Origin: an uncultured Sphingomonadales bacterium
GTDB taxonomy: Bacteria > Pseudomonadota > Alphaproteobacteria > Sphingomonadales > Sphingomonadaceae
Length of the DNA stretch: 42,117 nt
Reading direction: 5' to 3'
Assembly: GCA_937870585.1 (NCBI GenBank)
Contig: CALMZE010000035.1
Span: 1 to 42,117, forward strand
Shown: one piece after another, positions 15,990 to 23,799 of the stretch
How positions within the stretch are numbered: the stretch's first letter is position 1
Layout of the letters: every line of letters begins with the position of its first letter
Notes under the pieces: model-generated
The model's input: only the letters and a program-made list of their open reading frames with translations
Database searches by the model: none
Told to the model about the DNA's origin: nothing
Made by a program: the position numbers and the translations under genes

Positions 15990-18383
15990 ATGCCCAAACG
16001 AATTGCGGTGTCACTATTCGTATCTGCCGCTTTCTTTTTGTCTGCCAGCGTTGCGTTTGGCCAAGATGCAGCGTCAGATAATGCGGGCGTCTCCCCGTCA
16101 GTCGAGGAACGGACCCAACTTCAGGAAATCCTCGTCACTGCGCGTCGCAAGTCCGAGGACTTGCAGCAGACCCCGGTGTCGGTGTCGGCACTGAACGCAG
16201 ATTCCCTGTCCAACCTGAACCTTGTCTCCGCAGCCAAGATCACCCAGTTGGTCCCGAACATTTCCATGTCGCAGGGTTCCGGAAACATTGTGGGGCTGCA
16301 GGCCTATATTCGTGGTATTGGAGCCAATGATCCGCTCCTGACGGTCGACAGCGGCGTCGGATTTTACCTCGACGGAGTCTATCTTGGCCGGTCGGCCGCC
16401 AACAACCTCGACCTTGTCGCGCCCGAACGCATTGAAGTGCTGCGAGGGCCGCAGGGGACCTTGTTTGGCCGAAACACGGTCGGTGGCGCGGTCAGTATCG
16501 TGACAAGGGCGCCCGAAGAAACACCTGGAGCGACAGTCAAGCTGGGCTATGGGAGCTTTGACGATTTCTCCGCCCGCGCCATGATCGATACCGGACAACT
16601 CGGTTCCAGCGGCATCACCGCCACCATTTCCGGAATGCACCGCCAGCGCAACGGCTTTGTCGACAACACACTGGTCGAAAGCAGCAAAGACCCGGGTGCC
16701 CTGCGTTCAGACGCATTATTCGGCAAAATACACGGTGACTGGGGCAACCTGAAAATCGACATCACTGGCGACTGGAACCATGTACGCGGACAGCGGAACC
16801 CGTTTCAGATCACCGACACCTACCCTGTGATCGCCTACTACAAGGATTCTGTCGCACTGGGCGGAGACCCGTTGATCGCATCTGACGACTTTCTGCGGCG
16901 ATATCCGATCAGCTATCTGGGGCCGCAAACCTCGACCGTTTATGGAACTGCTTTCTCTGCAGCTTACGAGTTCAGCAATGCCCTGACGGTAAAGTCCATC
17001 TCCTCATGGCGTGGTTGGTCAGCTACCCAGCCGACCAATTATGCCGGACGCCTTCGCGGGCGCGTACTTGACTTCCTTTCCCCGACGCTGGTCAGCGTGC
17101 AGGATGTTTCCCCATTCGTGGCGCCTGGCCAGAAACTGAGGCAGCGGCAGTTCAGCCAGGAGGTCCAGTTCTTGGGCAGTACCGACACACTCAGCTACGT
17201 GGCGGGCGTCTACTATTTCAACGAACGCGGTTCAGAGAGCAACCAGACCGCATTCACCTTGCTCGTTCCGTCGGCGTTTCTGGCAGAGTTCGGGTTCACC
17301 CAACCCGTTGAGGATGCAATCGTCGGTCAGGGTATCGGGATCATCGGCGCAAACCTAGCCCAGGACTTCAGGTACTCGACCAAGAGTTCATCAATCGCAG
17401 GGTTCGGCCAGTTGAGCTGGAAGCCGGAATTTGCCGAAGAGAAGCTCGAGTTGACCGGAGGCGTACGCTACACGCACGACAAGCGTTCGGTCGACATCGC
17501 AAGCGTCAACAACGCATCTCTGGTACCAGGCGGAATTCCGGGTTCGATCTTTCCGCCGGGCCCATCCAGAAATCGCAGTGCGAGTTTCTCCAACTGGTCG
17601 TTTCTGGCATCTGCGAGCTATCGCTGGACTCCCGATGTGATGACCTATGCCCGCGTTTCCACCGGCTATAAGGCTGGCGGCTTCTTTGCCCGCGCAAACG
17701 CGAGCCAGGAGCTGACATTCGGGCCCGAAAAAGTCACTGCCTACGAAGTGGGCTTCAAGGCAGAATTGATTGACCGGACATTGCGGCTCAACGGGGCGGC
17801 ATTCTATACCCGTCACCGCAAGCTTCAGGTCCCGCAATTCACCGGTGCCGCAGATGGCTTTGTGCCCAATGCGAACGCCACATATCGCGGCTTTGAGCTG
17901 GAACTGGTTGCGTTGCCGGCGAACGGTTTCCAACTGGACGGCAGCGTGGGATACACCGATCCGCGCTATACCAGCTTCCGGTTGAGCCCTACAGTCGACA
18001 TCACCAAGACAGCGCGTTTCCCGTTCGTCACCCGCTTGAATCTACATGGTGGCGCGCAATACTCGACGCAGCTGGATGTCGGGAAACTCGTAGTGCGTAG
18101 TGATCTGTCGTACCAGTCAAAACGCTGGTACTTCACCGATGTCGCTGTCAATCCATTGAACGATGCCTTGGCAGCACCGAGCGAGTATCTTCTGAGCGCG
18201 CGCATTTCGCTGACCGATGTGCAGATTGGAGCCAATAGCGCAACGTTCAGCCTGTTCGGCGAAAACCTTCTGAACGACACGATCCGTCCGGCAGGCATCG
18301 ATTTCGGGCCTTCGCTGGGCATCGCTGGGATCAACTTCGGACTGCCAAGGACGTGGGGCATCGAGGCAACCATGAAATTTTGA
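15990..18383 (+). CDS. TonB-dependent outer-membrane receptor (1)
   Basis: This outer-membrane active transporter has 797 residues. A signal peptide (about 24 residues, cleaved near AFG-Q) is followed by a TonB-box-like QEILVTARR. The plug domain includes AYIRGIGAND, GFYLDGVYLGR and RIEVLRGPQGTLFGRNT, and a 22-strand-type barrel ends in ATMKF with the C-terminal aromatic residue. AGGAGG lies at 15974-15979, before the ATG. It follows the P450 / SDR genes and probably takes up their substrate. Sphingomonad receptors of this type are associated with uptake of aromatics, terpenoids or glycosides as often as siderophores, so the ligand is open. Confidence 0.93.
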   Translation: MPKRIAVSLFVSAAFFLSASVAFGQDAASDNAGVSPSVEERTQLQEILVTARRKSEDLQQTPVSVSALNADSLSNLNLVSAAKITQLVPNISMSQGSGNIVGLQAYIRGIGANDPLLTVDSGVGFYLDGVYLGRSAANNLDLVAPERIEVLRGPQGTLFGRNTVGGAVSIVTRAPEETPGATVKLGYGSFDDFSARAMIDTGQLGSSGITATISGMHRQRNGFVDNTLVESSKDPGALRSDALFGKIHGDWGNLKIDITGDWNHVRGQRNPFQITDTYPVIAYYKDSVALGGDPLIASDDFLRRYPISYLGPQTSTVYGTAFSAAYEFSNALTVKSISSWRGWSATQPTNYAGRLRGRVLDFLSPTLVSVQDVSPFVAPGQKLRQRQFSQEVQFLGSTDTLSYVAGVYYFNERGSESNQTAFTLLVPSAFLAEFGFTQPVEDAIVGQGIGIIGANLAQDFRYSTKSSSIAGFGQLSWKPEFAEEKLELTGGVRYTHDKRSVDIASVNNASLVPGGIPGSIFPPGPSRNRSASFSNWSFLASASYRWTPDVMTYARVSTGYKAGGFFARANASQELTFGPEKVTAYEVGFKAELIDRTLRLNGAAFYTRHRKLQVPQFTGAADGFVPNANATYRGFELELVALPANGFQLDGSVGYTDPRYTSFRLSPTVDITKTARFPFVTRLNLHGGAQYSTQLDVGKLVVRSDLSYQSKRWYFTDVAVNPLNDALAAPSEYLLSARISLTDVQIGANSATFSLFGENLLNDTIRPAGIDFGPSLGIAGINFGLPRTWGIEATMKF

Positions 18384-18393
18384 CCAACTTTGC

Positions 18394-18424
18394 GGGGTGC
18401 GACCGAACACGTCGGTTGCACCCC
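18394..18424. terminator. Hairpin between convergent TonB receptor and AraC genes
   Basis: GGGGTGCGACCGA (18394-18406) pairs with TCGGTTGCACCCC (18412-18424), a 13-base stem with one wobble pair and a 5-base loop. It lies between the receptor stop (18383) and the end of the minus-strand regulator (18434). No T-tract is present, but the stability and position suit a shared stop. Confidence 0.6.
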
Positions 18425-18433
18425 AATATCCGT

Positions 18434-19507
18434 TCAACCCGCATCAGAATCCGGAGTTGCACCCAGGCTGCGATATTTGCCGGGCGAAGCCCCGGTCCAG
18501 CGCTTGAAGGCGTGGCGGAAGCTTGCAATGTCGGCGAATCCCAGCCTTCTGGAGAGTTCTCCGATACTGTAACGCTCACCTTCGATGCAATCGATGGCGA
18601 TCGTGCACAGCAACCCGTCCCGGATAGTCCGAAACGACGTACCTTCCGCGTGGAGGCGGCGTTTCAGGGTCGAGAGGCTGATCCGCAGCCGGTCAGCCGT
18701 CTCAAGCTCGGTCGGCAGAGTTTCTGGTTTCGAGAGCGCTGACGCGAGGATTGATCGAACGTTGTTGGTCAGGGTTTCGTGGGCCACCTTCGTATCGTTA
18801 ACGTCGAAGGGAAAGTGCTGCAGCAGGGTGTCCAATTGCCTGGGGTGTCGCAACACAGGACGGTCCAAAAGGTTGGCCGAGAAGCGAAAGGCATTCGTCT
18901 CGGAATTGAAGGAAATAGGATACGGGATCATGAAAGCTGACGCACCACTGTCAAGCAGTGGCGGATAGCACATCCGGATGCCTTGAAGCTCGACTGGCAC
19001 GTCGATGAGCCAGCCGAAGAAGCGATGGAAGGCAGCAAGCCCGGAAAGATCCGTAAGCAGCCCGGTAAGATCGCGGACAGAGTAACTGGTTTCGATCTTG
19101 AAATCGGCCAGGCCATCACGGACTTCCAGCGACAGGCGTCCCGGTTTGCTTGCCAGCGCGCGCATAAAGGCTGCCGATCGTTCGATCGCCTCACGTAAGG
19201 TCGCGCAATGGATGACGCAATGGAACAGCAGCCCGGCCTCTTCTTTGGTCATGGGCGCTTTGCCCTCTCGCGCTGCGCAGCGCTCGATGATCGCGGTCAT
19301 GCTCGCAGAAAAGGCATCGGCAAAGGCGTGATCAGTCAGCGGTCCCGCCCAGTTGGCATCGACGACCTCCGCGACCGTCCTGCCAAGATGCACCCGTGCT
19401 ATCTCATCGGCCAGCTGCGGATTGAACGCGCGCAGCTGCTGCAACACAATCCTGAGCATAGCGCGAGATGCCCGACGGGGTGCAACCTGCGCAATCTGTT
19501 TTGCCAC
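18434..19507 (-). CDS. AraC family transcriptional regulator
   Basis: This is a 357-residue regulator. The first 200 or so residues match the arabinose-binding-like sensor domain of the larger AraC/OruR-type proteins. The C-terminal 100 residues hold the double helix-turn-helix: LRISLSTLKRRLHAEGTSF, then IGELSRRLGFADIASFRHAFKRWTGASPGKYR, a standard AraC signature. The start is a GTG at 19507 with GGGAGG 4 bases upstream; a later ATG (residue 17) is possible. It lies at the distal end of the epoxide hydrolase / SDR / SnoaL run on the same strand and converges with TonB receptor 1, so it may regulate either set. Confidence 0.88.
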   Translation of the reverse strand: MAKQIAQVAPRRASRAMLRIVLQQLRAFNPQLADEIARVHLGRTVAEVVDANWAGPLTDHAFADAFSASMTAIIERCAAREGKAPMTKEEAGLLFHCVIHCATLREAIERSAAFMRALASKPGRLSLEVRDGLADFKIETSYSVRDLTGLLTDLSGLAAFHRFFGWLIDVPVELQGIRMCYPPLLDSGASAFMIPYPISFNSETNAFRFSANLLDRPVLRHPRQLDTLLQHFPFDVNDTKVAHETLTNNVRSILASALSKPETLPTELETADRLRISLSTLKRRLHAEGTSFRTIRDGLLCTIAIDCIEGERYSIGELSRRLGFADIASFRHAFKRWTGASPGKYRSLGATPDSDAG

Positions 19508-19579
19508 TGTGCCTCCCGCTGTCCGCTCAATGCAAACCTGATGATCGGGTGCTGACCCTAGCTCTCGCCTAGCGGCTCG

Positions 19580-20341
19580 CTAGATCAGGTAGCCCCCGTC
19601 AATCACCAATTCCGACCCCAGCATGAACTTCGATTCATCCGAAGCCAAGTAGAGCACGCCATAGGCAATGTCATTGGGTTCCCCCAGATGCCCGATCGGA
19701 TGTGCGGCGATCTGCGGTGCCAGCTGATCCGGATGCTCGTCGAGATAGCTCTGGACCAGAGGTGTCACGCACATGCCGGGATGGACTGAATTCACCCGGA
19801 TCGGAAGCTTCTTCGTCGCGCAGTGCACGGCTGCGGCTTTCGTCAGATTCGGACCGCCGCCCTTGCGCGCGCTATGGGCCGCTGTGTTGGTCCCCGAAGT
19901 CACCCGTTGTCGCTATGAGATATTGAGGAGCGACCCCGCCTCGCCGCAGCGGGTGATCGTGCGGATCGCGGCGCGCGTGCCCAGGAATGTTCCGTCCAGA
20001 TTGACGGCCAGCATCTTGCGCCAGAGCGTAAATTCCATCTCCATGTCGCCGGGCAACGCAATCCCTGCATTGTTGACCAGCACGTTGAGCTTGCCGGCCC
20101 AGGCGACGGTCTCATCCATTGCCCGGCCCCAGCCTGCCTCATCCACAACGTCAAGCTCGATGAACCTGGCCTTTGCCCCGCCTTCTCCAATCTCTGCCGC
20201 GATTGCCTCACCGCGGTCCCGAGACAGGTCTGCAATGACTACCCGCGCACCTTCGGCCACCAGCAACCGGACCATGGCTTCTCCCAGACCGCTCGCCCCG
20301 CCGGTCACGAACGCGACCTTGCCTTCAACCCGTCCTGCCAT
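19580..20341 (-). pseudogene. SDR family oxidoreductase (4), interrupted by an in-frame amber codon
   Basis: From ATG 20341 (GGAGGGAG 7 bases upstream) the reading gives GKVAFVTGGASGLGEA, NNAGIALPG and SLLNIS, then a TAG at 19913-19915. The same frame continues with TSGTNTAAHSARKGGG, NSVHPGM and ends with ELVIDGGYLI at 19580. The two halves therefore form one SDR of about 253 residues with a single nonsense codon. The catalytic Tyr of YxxxK is His here (AHSARK), a second sign of lost function. The upstream SnoaL-like gene ends at 20344, so the two were co-translated. Amber readthrough seems unlikely given the second lesion. Confidence 0.82.
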
Positions 20342-20343
20342 GT

Positions 20344-21279
20344 TCAAGCTCCCTCCAGGCGTGCCAGGCCGCGCGCTACGGCATCGTTCATGAAGCTGCG
20401 GTCACCCGCTTCCCAAAGCAGCGTCAGCTTCACCGCTGTCAGCCGCCAAATGCCATCATTGCCCCGTTCAAGATCGTCGGTATAGTAGCCGCCAATCACA
20501 TAGCGCCGACCCGGATCCTGATCCTGCAGGAAATGCTCGGCCTGCATGTAGACAACACATCGGGCACGGTTGCCGTCGATCGTTACGGTGGGATTGCTCA
20601 TGCTGTGTTGCGTGGCATCGAGCCCGGCAAAGAAGACCTGGCAGTTGTCGCGCAGCTCGTCGGCGCGGATGCTGTGGCGCGGAATCTCGTTCCACGACGC
20701 GAAGTCCATTTCGACCTCATCGGCGAAGATCGAACGGAAGATGGCCCAATCGCGGTTGTCGATACCGGTGGCATATTTGTAGACCGTCTGGGCGACAGTG
20801 ATCCGCTCGTCCTCAAGCGGGCGAGCGACCATGGCCAGCTCATCGCCCTGACGGACGCGGTTCAGGGGGCGGATCTCCTCCCAGTCGACCAGAAGCTTGC
20901 GTGACTTGAACCGCCATTCGGCACCGTCGCGGACCAGTTCATCGATATAGCGCAGCGACCATGCCAGCAGCTCGGCGCGGCCATTGGTCATCGTCACCTG
21001 ATCAGCGGTCGCATAGCTGACGCCCACTGCGCGATCGCCCTCGATCACATGGCTCTGGATGTGCAGGCGGTGCTGCGTGTGGGGAAAGTACTGCTCAAGA
21101 TGGTCTAGGTTGGCCAACGTGGCTTCCAGCCCTTCGGTCCGAAAGCCGGGGCCTTCCAGCACACAATCTTGGGTGAAGGCCCGCGTCCACATGCCCCTGT
21201 CGCGCAGGTCGGCCCCCACGGAATAAAGATTTGTGGCCCGCCGGATTCCTGCTTCGTCGCGTTCGGTGCTGCTGTTCAT
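20344..21279 (-). CDS. Tandem SnoaL-like (NTF2-fold) protein
   Basis: This protein of 311 residues is built from two cone-shaped NTF2/SnoaL-like units. The first covers about residues 8-140 (RRATNLYSVGADLRDRGMWTRAFTQD, then a Trp/Arg-rich end WRFKSRKLLVDWEE). The second covers about 155-300 (TVAQTVYKYATGIDNRDWAIFRSIFADEVEMDF, then WRLTAVKLTLLWE). Each unit repeats the order helix, Asp-containing turn and sheet. The start at 21279 has AAAGGA 7 bases upstream. Such proteins act as isomerases, dehydratases, epoxide hydrolases (limonene type) or small-molecule binders. Lying between SDR genes and near an alpha/beta epoxide hydrolase, it is probably a catabolic enzyme of the same pathway. Confidence 0.8.
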   Translation of the reverse strand: MNSSTERDEAGIRRATNLYSVGADLRDRGMWTRAFTQDCVLEGPGFRTEGLEATLANLDHLEQYFPHTQHRLHIQSHVIEGDRAVGVSYATADQVTMTNGRAELLAWSLRYIDELVRDGAEWRFKSRKLLVDWEEIRPLNRVRQGDELAMVARPLEDERITVAQTVYKYATGIDNRDWAIFRSIFADEVEMDFASWNEIPRHSIRADELRDNCQVFFAGLDATQHSMSNPTVTIDGNRARCVVYMQAEHFLQDQDPGRRYVIGGYYTDDLERGNDGIWRLTAVKLTLLWEAGDRSFMNDAVARGLARLEGA

Positions 21280-21301
21280 CTGATTTCCTTTGCGTTCGGA
21301 T

Positions 21302-22144
21302 TCATGGCCGCGACCCTGCTTTCGGTACATCACGTATTGCCTCGGGACCGAACATCTCGGCGACCATTCCGGAAAGGTCTGGGTTACGGCGGAGCTCGTT
21401 ACCCCCGTCGACTGCAAAGCTCTGGCCCGTCATCCAGCTTGACTCCGGTCCGGCCAGATAGCGGATGGCTGGTGCTATATCCTCGGGTTCGCCCAGTCGG
21501 CCCAGCGGGACCTGTTCAAGCGTCTGCTCCACTACCTCGGGCGAATCGAACATCAAACTGGTCCCAGCGCTTCTGGTCATGCCGGGCCGTACCGCGTTGA
21601 TCCGGATCCGGCGTCGCCCAAGTTCGTCCGCGGCTGCGCGCACGAATCCTTCTAGGCCCGCCTTGGCGGTGTTGTAGGAAACAAGGTAGGGGAACGTAAG
21701 CTTTGCCGCCGTCGATGAGATGCAAATGATGCTGCCGCCCGCCCCCATCAAGGGGACGGCATGCTTGGTGACTAGGAATGCGCTGACAACGTTCATCCGA
21801 AGATCGTCCACAAGGTCCTGTTCCCCAAGCAGTAGGACTGGCTTGAATGCGCCTCCTCCAACTGTACTGACCACGATATCGAGGCGCCCCTTCAACGCAT
21901 GAGCCATATGTAAAGCCCCGATCACGTCGGCCTCATTCAAGGCATCGCCTGTAAATATTTCGACTTGTGCTGACACATGATCGCCAAGGATCTGCTCGCG
22001 CGCTGCGACTAGTGCTGCTTTGCGCCGTCCCATCAGCACAACGGCTGCCCCATCCCTGACCAGAAGCTTTGCGGCCGCGATCGAGATTGCCGCGGCTCCG
22101 GCAGTGATAAGGACGGTTTTCCCCTGCAGGGTTTGATTTGCCAT
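21302..22144 (-). CDS. SDR family oxidoreductase (5), atypical cofactor motif
   Basis: This SDR has 280 residues. The catalytic set is intact: Ser in CISSTAAKL and Tyr/Lys in YNTAK, followed by NAVRPGMTRS and the C-terminal AVDGGNE. The N-terminal cofactor motif, however, reads ITAGAAAISIAAA instead of TGxxxGIG, so two of the three glycines are absent. NNAG is replaced by STVGGGA. These changes suggest altered cofactor binding or a divergent subfamily. The start at 22144 has AAGGA about 10 bases upstream. It lies between the epoxide hydrolase (56-base gap) and the SnoaL-like gene (22-base gap), so it is likely in one transcript. Confidence 0.85.
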   Translation of the reverse strand: MANQTLQGKTVLITAGAAAISIAAAKLLVRDGAAVVLMGRRKAALVAAREQILGDHVSAQVEIFTGDALNEADVIGALHMAHALKGRLDIVVSTVGGGAFKPVLLLGEQDLVDDLRMNVVSAFLVTKHAVPLMGAGGSIICISSTAAKLTFPYLVSYNTAKAGLEGFVRAAADELGRRRIRINAVRPGMTRSAGTSLMFDSPEVVEQTLEQVPLGRLGEPEDIAPAIRYLAGPESSWMTGQSFAVDGGNELRRNPDLSGMVAEMFGPEAIRDVPKAGSRP

Positions 22145-22200
22145 GTTCTTTGGTCCTTATGATCGGGAAATGAGGAAGGCGTCAGTAGCCAGGAACCCAT

Positions 22201-23379
22201 TCAACGCAGTTCGCGGAAGGTTGCACGAATGTCCTCCACCACCGCGGCAGGCTCCTCCGTGGCGGCGAAATGTCCGCCGGAATGCCGCTCCTTCAAATAG
22301 TGAACATTGTAGTTAGACAGATTGCGCTCGGGGAACAGAGCCGTTCTGTCACCCCTGAAAATCGAGACCCCCGCAGGGGCCTCGAAAGCTGGGGTGCGAT
22401 CATGAGTGAGGCGCCAAGGGTGACGAACGGCTTCCGTATAGAACCGTGCGGATGTTACGAAGCTCTCGGTCGCCCAATACAGTGTTGCATTGGTCAACAT
22501 AGCATCGCGGGAGAAGCGCGTTTCAACGTCGTCGCCGCAATCACTCCAAGCCCGCCACCGTTCCAGCAGCCATGCAAGAAGACCAACCGGCGAATCGTGT
22601 AACGCGTAGGAAAGGGTCTGTGGGTCGACGATGTGCGCAGTTATGTGGCTTACGACTCGTCGCTCCATGGCAATCGCCTTTTCCGCGTCTTCTCCCGAGA
22701 GCATCGACATGAACGGCCCAAGCAGATCGTAAGGACGGGGTCCTGCAAAAAGGCCTGGCCAGACCGGCATCGACACATGAATCCCGTAAAGGTCCGCGGC
22801 GTACTTGTGAGAAAGTTGAGAAGCCACGATTGCGCCCCAATCTCCCCCATGCGCAGCGAACCGTCGATACCCCAAAACCTCAGTCATCAGCTTGTGCCAG
22901 AGATCGGCCGTCTGCCAGTAGTTGACGCCTTTTCTCAGCGGCACGGAAAAACCAAAGCCGGGCAGCGACGGTACGATGACATCAAAGGCATCGACTGAAT
23001 CGCCGCCATGCGCGGCTGGATTGGATAGCGGCCCGATGAGGTCCCGGAAATCCCAGAAAGTCCAAGGCCAGCCGTGTGTCAGAACGATGGGGATCGGTGC
23101 CGACCCGACGCCGCGCTTGTGCAGATAATGGACCGGAACATCGTCCACCATTACCCGGAAATGGTCGAACGCGTTGATCGCCCGGGCCTGGGCCGACCAG
23201 TCAAACCCGTCGATCCAGTATTCTACCAACGACTTGAGGTACCCGGCTTCCACGCCGTAGCTCCAGTCGGCATTGCTGAAATCCGGTGCGAACCGCGTGG
23301 AACTCAGCCGCCGACGAAGATCAGCGAGAACCTCTTCGCCGATTTCCGGAATAAACTTCTCCGGCATTGGCACTTTCAT
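22201..23379 (-). CDS. Epoxide hydrolase, EHN / microsomal type
   Basis: This alpha/beta hydrolase of 392 residues opens epoxides to diols. The N-terminal EHN domain (LRRRLSSTRF, then GYLKSLVEYWIDGFDW) precedes the oxyanion HGWPWTFWDF (about 102), PSLPGFGFS, the nucleophile elbow HGGDWGA (Asp about 180), the helper Tyr in TLYWATES and the catalytic His in SGGHFAATEEP. ATG 23379 is chosen because GAGGGTGG lies just upstream; upstream TTG/ATG codons (23409, 23397) lack a site. It has no signal peptide. It is the first gene of the run that continues with SDR, SnoaL-like, broken SDR and AraC. Juvenile-hormone-type and limonene-type substrates are both possible. Confidence 0.9.
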   Translation of the reverse strand: MKVPMPEKFIPEIGEEVLADLRRRLSSTRFAPDFSNADWSYGVEAGYLKSLVEYWIDGFDWSAQARAINAFDHFRVMVDDVPVHYLHKRGVGSAPIPIVLTHGWPWTFWDFRDLIGPLSNPAAHGGDSVDAFDVIVPSLPGFGFSVPLRKGVNYWQTADLWHKLMTEVLGYRRFAAHGGDWGAIVASQLSHKYAADLYGIHVSMPVWPGLFAGPRPYDLLGPFMSMLSGEDAEKAIAMERRVVSHITAHIVDPQTLSYALHDSPVGLLAWLLERWRAWSDCGDDVETRFSRDAMLTNATLYWATESFVTSARFYTEAVRHPWRLTHDRTPAFEAPAGVSIFRGDRTALFPERNLSNYNVHYLKERHSGGHFAATEEPAAVVEDIRATFRELR

Positions 23380-23409
23380 GTCCACCCTCGCGGTCATCTT
23401 ATATTGCAA

Positions 23410-23799
23410 AAACGCTCCGAGAACCTTGCTCGAGTTGGGACACGAGATCCAACCCGACCCGGGTTCGCTGGTTGATCATAACGCTGTAGTTCCGCTTACC
23501 AATGTCCATACGGCTCATTTAGGGGTGTCATTCGGCCCGACGCTTTCGTCCGTTTTGGTCGGTCCGCCAATAGATTGGTCCTTCTTCCCTCTGGAAGAGA
23601 GAAGCGCTGGAATTACCGCGTTTCGCCCCTTGGTGGTTAGGAAAAACTTCGGCGTTGCGCTGGCTTTGAAGCGGGTGTTGGCGATAGAAGAAGCATGTTT
23701 TGAGCTGTATGCGTTTTAGGCGCTGGAACCCGTGAAGCAAAACCTAAAGCAATCTGGCTTGATCTGAAGAGGTGAACAAAGATCGATCCCTCAATTGGT
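23410..23799. other. Gap between epoxide hydrolase and esterase genes, with decayed sequence
   Basis: This 390-base gap holds no intact gene. It should contain the promoter of the minus-strand epoxide hydrolase operon (near 23400-23480) and the 3' region of the minus-strand esterase. Its central part (23640-23720) resembles the end of a zeta-class GST on the plus strand and is listed separately. Confidence 0.45.
23640..23722 (+). pseudogene. Possible remnant of a second zeta-class GST / maleylpyruvate isomerase
   Basis: One plus-strand frame reads KNFGVALALKRVLAIEEACFELYAF before a TAG. The C-terminus of the intact isomerase at 10854-11477 reads RRFGVELTSKRILAVESACLALEAF. By eye, 14 of about 24 positions agree without gaps, in a region that is otherwise non-coding. 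Upstream sequence does not continue the match, so this is at most a 3' fragment. It could also be chance. Confidence 0.35.

Noticed and set aside
19913-19915. Pyrrolysine-type or suppressor readthrough of the TAG
   Set aside because: The organism type does not suggest pyrrolysine use, and the catalytic Tyr is also lost, so decay is the simpler reading.
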